A program made the position numbers and the translations under genes. From assembly GCA_019247775.1 (NCBI GenBank), contig JAFBAN010000015.1:1-37171 (forward strand): a DNA stretch of 37,171 nt. Reading direction: 5' to 3'. This DNA is from Chitinophagaceae bacterium. Lineage in GTDB: Bacteria > Bacteroidota > Bacteroidia > Chitinophagales > Chitinophagaceae. This document shows positions 22,668-30,996 of the stretch, one piece after another (position 1 is the stretch's first letter; each line of letters starts with the position of its first letter). The notes below the pieces were generated by a model that worked only from the letters and a program-made list of their open reading frames with translations, ran no database searches and was not told the DNA's origin.

Positions 22668-24005
22668 ATGAAACTCTGGCAGAAAAATACGACCACCACA
22701 GCCGCTGTAGAACAGTTTACGGTTGGAAAAGACCGTGAGTTCGATCTGATGCTCGCGCCTTTCGACGTACTGGGCTCCATCGCCCATACCCGGATGCTGG
22801 CAACGGTTGGCCTGCTGTCGAAAGAAGAATCGGCCGAACTGGTATCGGCGCTTCAGGATATTCATTCAGCCATTCAGGACGGATCTTTCTCTATCGACGC
22901 CGGCGTTGAAGATGTGCATTCGCAGGTAGAATTGCTGCTAACGCAGAAGCTGGGCGATACCGGTAAAAAGATCCACTCGGCCCGCAGCCGCAACGACCAG
23001 GTACTGGTGGATATTAAATTATTCCTTCGCCATGAAATAGAAGGACTGGTCCGGTCTGTAGAATCTTTTTTTCAATTGTTACAACAGCAGAGCGAAACGT
23101 ATAGAAGCCACCTGGTGCCCGGATACACGCACCTGCAACTGGCCATGCCCTCTTCATTCGGCCTATGGTTCGGGGCTTACGCCGAAAGCCTGGTGGATGA
23201 CCTGATCACAATGCAGGCCGCTTACCAGGTAGTCAACAAGAATCCATTGGGTTCCGCCGCAGGTTACGGCTCATCATTCCCGATCGATCGCAGGCTAACG
23301 ACGGAATTGCTCGGGTTTGCAGACCTGAATTACAATGTGGTGTACGCCCAGATGGGCAGGGGCAAGGCAGAACGCATCACTGCAATGGCATTGGCGAATA
23401 TCGCAGACACTTTATCGCGGCTCAGTATGGATGCCTGTTTGTACCTGAACCAGAATTTCGGGTTCATCAGCTTTCCGGCCGAGCTCACAACCGGTTCGAG
23501 TATCATGCCGCATAAAAAGAACCCGGATGTGTTCGAGCTGATCCGTTCACATTGCAATCGCATCAAAGCCCTGCCGAATGAGATCATGCTGATGACAACC
23601 AATCTCCCTTCCGGCTATCACCGCGATCTGCAACTGCTCAAAGAGCACCTGTTCCCCGCTTTCCGCATATTGAAGGACTGTTTGTCGATGGCGGAACTGA
23701 TGCTGTCGAATATCACGATCAAAGAAAATATCCTGGCCGACGAGAAATACAAGTACCTGTTCAGCGTGGAAGAAGTGAATAAACTGGTTCTGCAGGGCAT
23801 TCCTTTCCGCGATGCTTACCGGCAGGTTGGACTGGATATCGAAGCGGGCAAATTCGCTCATAGCCCCGAACTCAACCATGTACACGAAGGCAGCATCGGA
23901 CAGCCAAACAATGAGCAGATCGCCGGCATGATGGGGCAGGTACTTAGTTCCTTCGATTTCCGGAAAGTGGAGTCTGCTGTTAATGCGCTATTAAAAAAGG
24001 GGTGA
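22668..24005 (+). CDS. argH: Argininosuccinate lyase
   Basis: ArgH splits argininosuccinate to arginine and fumarate, the last step of the pathway. The 445-residue protein has the fumarase/aspartase-superfamily signature GSSIMPHKKNP (276-286), which holds the catalytic Ser loop, HSARSRNDQ near residue 105 and the GYTHLQ motif with a catalytic His near 153. It is the last gene of the arg operon. A C-rich stretch just after the stop (24019-24040) may be an inverted, decayed copy of the GC-rich repeat seen at the start of argG, argC and argF'. Confidence 0.97.
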   Translation: MKLWQKNTTTTAAVEQFTVGKDREFDLMLAPFDVLGSIAHTRMLATVGLLSKEESAELVSALQDIHSAIQDGSFSIDAGVEDVHSQVELLLTQKLGDTGKKIHSARSRNDQVLVDIKLFLRHEIEGLVRSVESFFQLLQQQSETYRSHLVPGYTHLQLAMPSSFGLWFGAYAESLVDDLITMQAAYQVVNKNPLGSAAGYGSSFPIDRRLTTELLGFADLNYNVVYAQMGRGKAERITAMALANIADTLSRLSMDACLYLNQNFGFISFPAELTTGSSIMPHKKNPDVFELIRSHCNRIKALPNEIMLMTTNLPSGYHRDLQLLKEHLFPAFRILKDCLSMAELMLSNITIKENILADEKYKYLFSVEEVNKLVLQGIPFRDAYRQVGLDIEAGKFAHSPELNHVHEGSIGQPNNEQIAGMMGQVLSSFDFRKVESAVNALLKKG

Positions 24006-24018
24006 AACCGGCCATGAT

Positions 24019-24040
24019 AGCCCCCGCAGCCCCCCCTCGG
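24019..24040 (+). repeat. Possible inverted copy of the GC-rich repeat
   Basis: The minus strand has GAGGGGGGGCTGCGGGGGCT, similar to the G-rich half of the copy in argG. It lies 14 nt after the argH stop. The match is only partial. Confidence 0.3.
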
Positions 24041-24101
24041 TTCCTGATGAACTGTTCCAACCGCCCAAAAAATTGTTTCTTTGCCCTTCAAACCGACAAA
24101 C

Positions 24102-24854
24102 ATGAATAAAGTGCTTTTAGTATTGATCCTCGGTGCATTGTCTGTAACCGGGTTTGCACAGGGATCGAAATCTCCCGCAGGGGCAAAAAAGCCGGCCGCC
24201 AAACCGGCAGGATCCACAACCCTGTTTAAAAATAATACCGATAGTGTAAGCTATGCTGTGGGCATCCGCATCATGCAAAGCCTGAAGCAGCAGGGATTCG
24301 ACAACGTGAATATGAGCCTGCTCACTAAAGCCCTGGCAGATGCCTCTCAGAATAAACCTTTGCTGAATGATGCCGCCATCTACCAGTGCATGAGCACGTT
24401 TCAGCAGAAAGTGACTGCCGTTAAACAGGCCGAAGCGCAGAAAGAGAATGCGGCCAAGGCAGAAGTCGGCCATCGCGAGGGACAGGCTTTTCTTGCGAAC
24501 AACGCAAAGCGTGCGGGTGTTACTACCCTGCCAAGCGGGTTGCAGTACGAGGTGCTGAAAACCGGCACAGGGCCTAAGCCAACCGTTACTAGCAAAGTAA
24601 AATGCCATTATACCGGCTTTTTGATCGATGGTACCAAATTCGAAAGCTCGGTAGACCGGGGCGAACCCATCACTTTTCCTTTATCGAATGTGATCCAGGG
24701 ATGGCAGGAAGCGCTGCAGCTGATGAATGTTGGCAGCAAATGGAAATTGTTCATTCCATCCAATCTTGCCTATGGAGATAATCCGCCTCCCGGTATGATC
24801 ACCCCGGGCGCAACGCTGGTTTTTGAAGTGGAACTGCTAGGAATAGAGAACTAA
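24102..24854 (+). CDS. FKBP-type peptidyl-prolyl isomerase, exported
   Basis: The 250-residue product has a signal peptide (MNKVLLVLILGALSVTGFAQ), a Lys/Ala/Pro linker, an FkpA/Mip-like N-terminal helical dimerisation domain (about 45-130) and a C-terminal FKBP domain (about 145-250). The FKBP core shows CHYTGFLIDGTKFESS, the VIQGWQEAL segment and IPSNLAYG with the expected aromatic residues. It should help fold secreted proteins in the periplasm. The start at 24102 removes a 7-residue TTG extension that precedes the signal peptide. A TTTCTTTG at 24077-24084, one base off the consensus, may be its -7 box. A strong terminator follows. Confidence 0.93.
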   Translation: MNKVLLVLILGALSVTGFAQGSKSPAGAKKPAAKPAGSTTLFKNNTDSVSYAVGIRIMQSLKQQGFDNVNMSLLTKALADASQNKPLLNDAAIYQCMSTFQQKVTAVKQAEAQKENAAKAEVGHREGQAFLANNAKRAGVTTLPSGLQYEVLKTGTGPKPTVTSKVKCHYTGFLIDGTKFESSVDRGEPITFPLSNVIQGWQEALQLMNVGSKWKLFIPSNLAYGDNPPPGMITPGATLVFEVELLGIEN

Positions 24855-24871
24855 ATGAAATTAAAAATCCG

Positions 24872-24908
24872 ACCGGGGTCTTTACAGCAAAGGCCCCGGT
24901 TTTTTTTG
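24872..24908 (+). terminator. Intrinsic terminator of the FKBP gene
   Basis: ACCGGGG-T-CTTT pairs with AAAG-G-CCCCGGT around a small loop, followed by a run of T from 24901. This is a classic rho-independent terminator. Confidence 0.92.
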
Positions 24909-24915
24909 TCCCGCT

Positions 24916-24952
24916 TTAACCTTTATTAACCTTTCCCCAAAGTTCATTAACC
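24916..24952 (+). promoter_or_regulatory. Predicted operator: three TTAACC sites (0, +10, +31)
   Basis: TTAACC occurs at 24916-24921, 24926-24931 and 24947-24952. The first two are one helical turn apart (10 bp) and the third is 21 bp on. The same set with the same offsets occurs on the minus strand at 29217-29181. It lies upstream of the -7 box at 24974. Confidence 0.6.
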
Positions 24953-24973
24953 GCCTTTCCACCAGCCCCGGTA

Positions 24974-24981
24974 TACATTTG
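24974..24981 (+). promoter_or_regulatory. -7 promoter box (TACATTTG)
   Basis: A full match to TAnnTTTG, 19 nt before the ATG at 25001. The third TTAACC site starts 27 bp upstream, where the -33 region would be, so a bound activator could contact RNA polymerase. Confidence 0.6.
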
Positions 24982-25000
24982 AGCCTCTAAAAACCAAACT

Positions 25001-27814
25001 ATGTACCGGATACTGACCCTGCTTACACTTCTTGCCTTCTTCTTCTCGGCCCAGGCACAACACGCTCCCGGAACTATCAGGGGCACTGTCAGCGACAGTC
25101 TCTCCAAACGCGGACTCGCTTATACCACTGTTTCTGTTGTGAATGCCAAAGACTCTACCCTTGTCAGCTTTACACGCGCCGATTCAACAGGTAAATTCAA
25201 ACTGAACGGTCTGGAAAAAGGACGTTACCTGCTGTCTGCATCCTATGTGGGATTTGTGCCGGTTTGGCGGCATATCGAAGTGATAGAAGGCCAGGATATG
25301 AATATCGGCAACCTGCTGATGACCGATGTGCAGCATGCCGGCGATGTTACCGTTACTGCCAGGCGCGCGCCCGTTACCATCAACAACGACACGGTGGAAT
25401 TCAATACCGAAAATTTCAAGACTCAGCCCAATGCGGTGGTGGAAGATCTGCTCAAGAAATTACCCGGCGTAACCGTAGACAATGACGGCACCATCCGGGT
25501 AAACGGACAGAAGGTGAACCGCGTGCTGGTGAACGGGAGAGAATTTTTTTCCGGAGATCCCAAGATCGCTACCAAGAACCTGGATGCTGATGCTATCGAT
25601 AAGGTACAGGTGTTCGATAAAAAAAGCGACCGCGCCGAATTTACCGGCGTAGATGATGGCAACAGCGAGAAAGCCATCAACCTGAAATTGAAAAAAGACC
25701 GGAATAATGCCATATTCGGACGGGTGACGGCAGGGGGCGGCAGTGATGAAAGGTACGAGGGGCAGACCAATCTCAACAAGTTCAATGGCGATCAGCAGAT
25801 GTCGCTGATAGCTATGGCCAATAATACCAATAAACAGGGTTTCTCCATTTCGGATGTACTCAACTTTACCGGTGAACTGGCGCGCGGCATGCGCAATGGC
25901 GGCGGCATCACCATCCGCTCGGGCGGTGGGGATGATAATGGACTGCCCGTTACCGGCCTGGGACAGAACCAGCAGGGCGTGGCTACAACGATAGCGGGAG
26001 GCCTGAACTACAATGATACCTGGAATAATAAGCGCACCGATTTCAATACCAGTGCTATGGGCAGCGATATGAACCTGAAGACCAATCGCAGTACGGTGCG
26101 TCAGAACCTGTTGCCTGGAAACAATTTCAACTATTTTTCCAACAGCAGTACAGGACGTGATAACAAGCAACAGCGGTTCAATATGACCTACGACAGCAAG
26201 CTCGATACATTCACATCGGTCAAGTTCACGCCGCAACTGACCCTGCAGCAGAGCGATGCACGTACTAACACGGACTATACCTCGCAGACCCTGGCCGGCG
26301 TAAAGCTGAACGACGGTATGACCGACAGCCGCACCCATTCCGAAGCGGTGAATTTCGGGGGCAATGCCCTGCTGAGGCACCGGTTTGCGAAGAAAGGAAG
26401 GACCATTTCGAGTACGATCAGTCTTACTTATAATGACAGTAAACAGAACGGCGATCTCTACACCCGCAATACTTTCTATGCATTGGGATTGCCGCTGAAA
26501 GATTCGATTACCAACCAGAAAAATAACCGCGAGGCGGTGACCAGGAGCCTGGGCGGCAATATCGTGTACACAGAGCCTATCGGCAAACGTTCGCTGCTCG
26601 AGTTCAGCGGATTCTACAATTCGAGCGCCGGGGATGCCAAACGCACTACTTATGACTATAGTAACGGCTCGGGTAAATATGATGCGTACAATACCACGCT
26701 CAGCAACGATTTCAAGAGCGAATACAACTATGCCGGAGGCAGCCTGAATTTCCGATCCAATCAGCCCAAGTTCAATTATACGATCGGAAGTTCCATGCAG
26801 TCGGCAACATTGTACAGCACTAATAATTCCAATGGAAATGTGATCAGGCAAACTTTTACAGACGTATTGCCGAACGCCAGTTTCCAGTACCGGATGAACC
26901 AGACGCGTACCATGACCCTTAACTACTCAACATCTACCACGCAGCCCAGCACTTCTCAGTTACAACCGGTATCCGATGTAAGCGATCCGCTCAATACCTA
27001 TACCGGTAATCCGACCCTGAAGCGCAGTTACGCGCAGTCTCTGAACCTGAACTATTTTTCAACCAATATCTACACGCAGCGTAACTTCTTTGCCTTTATT
27101 GCCTTTAACCAAACGAGCAACGCGATAGTTAACTCCGACGTGGTAAACCCCAATGGCTCCCGCACGAGCATGCCGGTGAATGCCAATGGCAATTATGTGT
27201 TGTTCGCAAACGTGAACGCAGGATTTCCTATAAAAAAGCTGAAGTCGAGGATCGACCTTGGTATGGGAACCAATATGCTGCACAATGTGAGTTTTGTGAA
27301 TGGCAACAGGAATGAGATCGATAATATCAGTTTCAGTCCCAACCTGAGTTACAGCTTTGCCCTGGATAATGTGATGGATATTACCGCCACCGGCCGTCTT
27401 AATTTCAGCAAGGCAAAGTATTCGCTCCAGCCTGTACTTAATTCCAATTACCTGCAGCAGGTGTACGGCTTCGATATGACCAATTACCTGCCCTGGGGCA
27501 TTGTTCTTAACAATAACCTGAACTACACTGCCAACAGCGGACGTGCGGATGGCTATAATACCAAAGTAGCGTTCTGGAATGCATCCATCGCTAAAAGCTT
27601 CCTGAAGAATAAGCGTGCCGAGTTCAAGCTCACCGCGTTCGACCTGCTGAACCAGAATGTAGGTGTTAGCCGTAATGCCAACCAGAATTATATTGAAGAC
27701 GCCAGATTCAATGTATTGCAGCGTTATTTCCTGGCTACGTTCACATTCAGCCTTAACAAAGCCGGCCAGAGCGCCAGCGGCCCCCGGATGATGATCCGCA
27801 GCATTGGAGGATAG
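25001..27814 (+). CDS. Outer-membrane beta-barrel protein with carboxypeptidase-regulatory and plug-like domains
   Basis: The 937-residue protein has a signal peptide ending near FFSAQAQ (residue 20), a carboxypeptidase-regulatory-like domain (about 24-108), a plug-like region (about 115-235: EDLLKKLPGVTVD, NRVLVNGREFFSGDP) and a barrel of the PF14905 type to the end. It shares this plan and many motifs with the protein at 11507 but lacks its Gly-rich tract. The family is TonB-receptor-like; the cargo is unknown. The GLPGLI gene on the other strand and the adjacent two-component genes are typical companions. The TTAACC sites upstream are shared with the GLPGLI/kinase promoter region, so coregulation is likely. 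Confidence 0.92.
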   Translation: MYRILTLLTLLAFFFSAQAQHAPGTIRGTVSDSLSKRGLAYTTVSVVNAKDSTLVSFTRADSTGKFKLNGLEKGRYLLSASYVGFVPVWRHIEVIEGQDMNIGNLLMTDVQHAGDVTVTARRAPVTINNDTVEFNTENFKTQPNAVVEDLLKKLPGVTVDNDGTIRVNGQKVNRVLVNGREFFSGDPKIATKNLDADAIDKVQVFDKKSDRAEFTGVDDGNSEKAINLKLKKDRNNAIFGRVTAGGGSDERYEGQTNLNKFNGDQQMSLIAMANNTNKQGFSISDVLNFTGELARGMRNGGGITIRSGGGDDNGLPVTGLGQNQQGVATTIAGGLNYNDTWNNKRTDFNTSAMGSDMNLKTNRSTVRQNLLPGNNFNYFSNSSTGRDNKQQRFNMTYDSKLDTFTSVKFTPQLTLQQSDARTNTDYTSQTLAGVKLNDGMTDSRTHSEAVNFGGNALLRHRFAKKGRTISSTISLTYNDSKQNGDLYTRNTFYALGLPLKDSITNQKNNREAVTRSLGGNIVYTEPIGKRSLLEFSGFYNSSAGDAKRTTYDYSNGSGKYDAYNTTLSNDFKSEYNYAGGSLNFRSNQPKFNYTIGSSMQSATLYSTNNSNGNVIRQTFTDVLPNASFQYRMNQTRTMTLNYSTSTTQPSTSQLQPVSDVSDPLNTYTGNPTLKRSYAQSLNLNYFSTNIYTQRNFFAFIAFNQTSNAIVNSDVVNPNGSRTSMPVNANGNYVLFANVNAGFPIKKLKSRIDLGMGTNMLHNVSFVNGNRNEIDNISFSPNLSYSFALDNVMDITATGRLNFSKAKYSLQPVLNSNYLQQVYGFDMTNYLPWGIVLNNNLNYTANSGRADGYNTKVAFWNASIAKSFLKNKRAEFKLTAFDLLNQNVGVSRNANQNYIEDARFNVLQRYFLATFTFSLNKAGQSASGPRMMIRSIGG

Positions 27815-27841
27815 TCTCTCATAGTTTATATCATACGTGTC

Positions 27842-27871
27842 AATCCCGCCTGGTCCTGGGCGGGATTTTTG
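27842..27871 (+). terminator. Intrinsic terminator of the 25001 gene
   Basis: AATCCCGCC pairs with GGCGGGATT around an 8-nt loop and is followed by five T, 28 nt after the stop. Confidence 0.9.
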
Positions 27872-27922
27872 TTGGCTGATTTCTCATCAATGCTTAGCGG
27901 CGATTAGGTAGGAACATTTTTT

Positions 27923-28076
27923 ACCGCAGAGGCGCAGAGACGCGGAGGCCAGGAAGTCAAACGCCGAACGCCGAATGCCAAACGCCAAACGCCAAACGCC
28001 AACGCCGAATGCCGAATGCCGAATGCCGAATGCCAAACGCCAAACGCCAAACGCCAAACGCCAAACGCCAAACGAG
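27923..28076 (+). repeat. Composite octamer-heptamer tandem array
   Basis: An octamer part (27923-27948; units CGCAGAGG, CGCAGAGA, CGCGGAGG) preceded by six T leads into about 16 heptamers (27958-28075) of two kinds, CAAACGC and CGAATGC, grouped in blocks. One unit lost a base near 28000. There is no inverted partner nearby. The array can be read through as KRQTPNA in frame, but nothing indicates a gene. Confidence 0.92.
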
Positions 28077-28110
28077 TCTGTTGGCACCGCAAGATGCAAC
28101 TTCTCCAGGT

Positions 28111-28204
28111 ACGAGGCCCAGCGGCCCGAGCGACAAATGCATTCACGGATAGGTGCCTACTATGCGAATACGAGGTCCAGCGGCCCAGGTAGTAAATGCA
28201 TCAC
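28111..28204 (+). repeat. Two direct copies of a 35-bp repeat, 59 bp apart
   Basis: ACGAGGCCCAGCGGCCC at 28111 and ACGAGGTCCAGCGGCCC at 28170 are each followed by a variable 7-8 nt and then AAATGCAT plus CAC. Together with the heptamer array and a terminator they fill the 500-bp gap 27815-28327, which holds no gene. Confidence 0.8.
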
Positions 28205-28278
28205 CGGGCGTATACGGGGCAATGAAGAGACACGTATTCTTCAAAATCAACCACCAGGTCAGCCAACCACATGCAATA

Positions 28279-28307
28279 AAAAACCCGCCAAACAGGCGGG
28301 CTTTTTA
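28279..28307 (-). terminator. Terminator of the GLPGLI gene
   Basis: CCCGCC (28284-28289) and GGCGGG (28295-28300) with a 5-nt loop. On the minus strand the stem is followed by a T run (six A on plus). A T run also follows on plus, so it may work in both directions. Confidence 0.85.
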
Positions 28308-28327
28308 TATAGCAGGCAATCATGTTA

Positions 28328-29143
28328 TCAATTCATACGGAATCGCACGCCTCCCGGCATCCCCTGCAGCTGGCTGCTCATCAGGTCGGACTGGATCTTC
28401 ATGTACTCCTGGCGTGTTACCAGTTTTCCTTTTTTGGGTTCTTTCAGCTCTTTCTGGTCAACCGTCGGTTTGATCTCAGTGGCCGTAAACACGGTACCGC
28501 CGTTATCGATATCGAGTTGAAGTATCACGCCGGGTAATTGTCCGTGGCTATCGGGCCCTACCGGGCTGATGATATCATCGGCATACCAGGCTACCACATC
28601 CACTTCTTTGGTTTGCGGCCTCGACGAATCTGCCCGCTGACTGCCATTGCCATTCATCGATATGGTACGCATCATACCGCCGCCGGCCTGGGTAAGCTTG
28701 CGTGTGGCTTTGTGGCAGGTATGACCGAGGATCGTCTGCGTTTCGGTGCCGAGTTTCCAGGGCTGCTGTTTGATGGTGTCTACGATCAGGTAGTTCTTGC
28801 CGGCGAGTTCATTGGCCTGAACTGATTTTGCCTGCGCAAAATTTTTATAGAGGTCGCCCCCATCGGAACCACCGCCGCGGAATACCATTCTTACGCCACC
28901 TCCACCGGCAAACGGATCGGGCGCTTCATCTTCGGGTACTGCTTTGTACACCGAAACACTGTCGCTGAACAACAGCATATGTTTACTGGAACGGAACTGC
29001 GGTATCATCGCACGCATCTGATCATCCTGGATCATCCTGTGCATGTCGGTCTTGCGTTCGTAAATGATCGTTCCCTGTTTGATCTGCGCCTGCAGGGCGG
29101 CTATGCTCAGGCAGCCTGAGAGCAGCAAAAAAAATCTTTTCAT
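28328..29143 (-). CDS. GLPGLI family protein
   Basis: The 271-residue exported protein belongs to the GLPGLI family (TIGR01200/PF09697). It has a signal peptide (MKRFFLLLSGCLSIAALQAQ), the ILGHTCHKATRKL segment with two Cys/His positions, AWYADDI and the name-giving motif as GQLPGVILQLD (201-211). A Gly-rich stretch (80-94) interrupts the N-terminal half. The biochemical function of the family is not known. In Bacteroidota these genes are often next to carboxypeptidase-regulatory beta-barrel genes, as here with 25001. It is divergent from the histidine kinase gene and shares the 128-bp promoter region with it. Confidence 0.93.
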   Translation of the reverse strand: MKRFFLLLSGCLSIAALQAQIKQGTIIYERKTDMHRMIQDDQMRAMIPQFRSSKHMLLFSDSVSVYKAVPEDEAPDPFAGGGGVRMVFRGGGSDGGDLYKNFAQAKSVQANELAGKNYLIVDTIKQQPWKLGTETQTILGHTCHKATRKLTQAGGGMMRTISMNGNGSQRADSSRPQTKEVDVVAWYADDIISPVGPDSHGQLPGVILQLDIDNGGTVFTATEIKPTVDQKELKEPKKGKLVTRQEYMKIQSDLMSSQLQGMPGGVRFRMN

Positions 29144-29162
29144 GTGTCAGTTTTTATTGATC

Positions 29163-29170
29163 CAAAACTA
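29163..29170 (-). promoter_or_regulatory. -7 promoter box of the GLPGLI gene (TAGTTTTG)
   Basis: The minus strand reads TAGTTTTG, a full TAnnTTTG match, ending 19 nt before the ATG at 29143. The nearest TTAACC-type site starts 16 bp upstream. Confidence 0.55.
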
Positions 29171-29180
29171 CCGCGGGCAG

Positions 29181-29217
29181 TGTTAAGCAGCCTTGCACAA
29201 AGGTTAATTTAGGTTAA
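29181..29217 (-). promoter_or_regulatory. Predicted operator: TTAACC sites with the same 0/+10/+31 spacing
   Basis: On the minus strand TTAACC starts at 29217 and 29207 and TTAACA at 29186. The offsets 0, 10 and 31 are the same as at 24916-24952. The sites lie between the divergent promoters of the GLPGLI gene and the histidine kinase gene. Confidence 0.6.
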
Positions 29218-29246
29218 TAAAAGCCTGTACGGCCGTGGCTGCCGTC

Positions 29247-29254
29247 TATATTTG
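29247..29254 (+). promoter_or_regulatory. -7 promoter box of the kinase operon (TATATTTG)
   Basis: A full match to TAnnTTTG, 17 nt before the ATG at 29272. The TTAACC operator ends 29 bp upstream. Confidence 0.6.
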
Positions 29255-29271
29255 TACCCCGATCGGGATAT

Positions 29272-30996
29272 ATGCAGAAACGGAAACAGATCATACACAA
29301 ACAGCAGCTGGCAAGAATACTGATGATAGGAGCGATCCTGCTGATCGTCCTATTCCAGGGCTACTGGATCAGCCGGCTGTATAAAGAAGAGCGGACCAGT
29401 CTCCAGAAAGAAACCTCCGGCATTTTCAGGGATGTGGTGTACAACCTGCAGGTAGCCCGCTTCCAGGCCGATACGCTGTTTTACCAGCCGGCCACACGCC
29501 CCAGCCTTTTTACCTACAATGCCGTTAATGCCATGCGGCGGCGGGTATCTGAACTGAAAAAAGACTCTACGCATAAGAAGAAAATAAGCATTGATTCTAC
29601 CGGAGGAGTGATCATGGTAATGGGTGGCGGCAGCTCTACAGACAGTGCGGGAGCCATAAAACGGCATTTCACCTTTCGCGGTCCGGGTGTACCGCCTGAA
29701 ATGGAAGCGATGATCAAAAGCCAGAATGGTGCAGTACGACTCAGGGATACGACCATCTTACGGCGTCTTGGTCAGGGTTTAGGCGTGAATGTAGTAGTGC
29801 GCGCCGGAAGCGTTAAAACCGATAGCGCCGAATTGCAGAGAATACCGGTCAGCCCGGTAAGACCTTCGGTTATAGCGAAAGTCCAGACAGAAAAAGCCGC
29901 GGGCAAGCCCAACTGGAATGTGCATTTCGATACAAAACACCCGGAAAGATCTTTTGTGAGGATGATCTCCGATGGGAAAGCCCTGGCCGATACTATCCCG
30001 ATCAGCAAACTGGATTCAGCGTTTAAAAAAGACCTGGCCAAAGCAAAGATCCCCCTCACATTTTCGGTGCGCACCGGCAAGGATGATTCATTACACCGCC
30101 GCAATCTGGTGCCTTCAGATAGGTTTCATACAGAGCCCGAGTTCGTCGGTTTCATAAAACCAAGCTGGTACCAGGCCGAAATGGAAGATCCTGCCGCTCT
30201 TCTGATAAAGCGTATCTCACCGCAGATCCTGTTCTCGCTATTTCTCGTGGCCTTCACCTCGGTGACTTTTATCTTCCTGTACCGCAACCTCGCCGCCCAG
30301 CGCAGGCTAACAGAAATGAAGAATGATTTTATCAGCAATATCACCCACGAACTCAAAACACCTATTGCTACAGTAAGCGTGGCAGTGGAAGCGCTTCGCA
30401 ATTTTGGCGGTATCCAGAGCCCGGAACGTACCAAAGAGTACCTCGACATTTCAGCTGCCGAACTGCAAAGACTGGGATTACTCGTTGACAAGGTGCTGAA
30501 GCTTTCGCTGTTCGAAAACCGCGAGCTGGAATTAAAAAAGGAAAACATCGATCTGAAGCAGCTCACCGAAGAAGTGCTGAATACCATGAAACTCCAGTTC
30601 GAGAAACATCATGCCAAACTGAACCTCGAAATACGGGGCTTTTATTTTGCCATCCATGCAGACCGGCTGCATGTAACGAGTGTTATCTACAACCTGCTCG
30701 ACAATGCTTTAAAATACAGTAAGGCCCAGCCCGAGATCAGCGTGGCTTTACGCCATGAAACGGAGTGGATAACACTGGAGGTAAGGGATAAGGGCATCGG
30801 CATAGCGCCGGCTTTCAAAGACAGGATCTTTGAAAAGTTTTTCAGGGTGCCAACGGGCGATCAGCACAATGTGAAGGGTTATGGGCTGGGCCTGAGCTAT
30901 GTATCGCATGTGGTAAAAAAACATGGGGGCGCCATCAGTGTGGAAAGCGAGCCGGGTAAAGGGAGTACATTTATTGTAAAATTTCCTGTGGCATGA
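29272..30996 (+). CDS. Sensor histidine kinase
   Basis: The 574-residue protein has TM1 at about 15-33 and TM2 at about 316-338, enclosing a periplasmic sensor region of about 280 residues with no fold that I recognise. The HisKA domain contains NDFISNITHELKTP with the phospho-acceptor His359. The HATPase_c domain has the N box NLLDNALKYSK (474-484), DKGIGIA (507-512) and GYGLGLSYV (537-544). It should autophosphorylate in response to a periplasmic or envelope signal and pass the phosphate to the regulator encoded next, whose gene overlaps it by 4 nt (ATGA). The adjacent GLPGLI protein could be part of the signal, which is inference. Confidence 0.96.
   Translation: MQKRKQIIHKQQLARILMIGAILLIVLFQGYWISRLYKEERTSLQKETSGIFRDVVYNLQVARFQADTLFYQPATRPSLFTYNAVNAMRRRVSELKKDSTHKKKISIDSTGGVIMVMGGGSSTDSAGAIKRHFTFRGPGVPPEMEAMIKSQNGAVRLRDTTILRRLGQGLGVNVVVRAGSVKTDSAELQRIPVSPVRPSVIAKVQTEKAAGKPNWNVHFDTKHPERSFVRMISDGKALADTIPISKLDSAFKKDLAKAKIPLTFSVRTGKDDSLHRRNLVPSDRFHTEPEFVGFIKPSWYQAEMEDPAALLIKRISPQILFSLFLVAFTSVTFIFLYRNLAAQRRLTEMKNDFISNITHELKTPIATVSVAVEALRNFGGIQSPERTKEYLDISAAELQRLGLLVDKVLKLSLFENRELELKKENIDLKQLTEEVLNTMKLQFEKHHAKLNLEIRGFYFAIHADRLHVTSVIYNLLDNALKYSKAQPEISVALRHETEWITLEVRDKGIGIAPAFKDRIFEKFFRVPTGDQHNVKGYGLGLSYVSHVVKKHGGAISVESEPGKGSTFIVKFPVA

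Noticed and set aside
25460..26851. A 463-residue open frame on the minus strand
   Set aside because: It is fully antisense to the well-supported outer-membrane gene, has no recognisable domain and reflects codon bias of the plus strand.
27958..28075. CRISPR array
   Set aside because: The units are 7 nt and directly adjacent, without spacers, and no cas genes are present.
27975..28520. A 181-residue open frame beginning with repeated KRQTPNA
   Set aside because: It is a reading of the heptamer array and of the duplicated repeat, and it runs antisense into the GLPGLI gene. The peptide repeats are a result of the 7-nt period.
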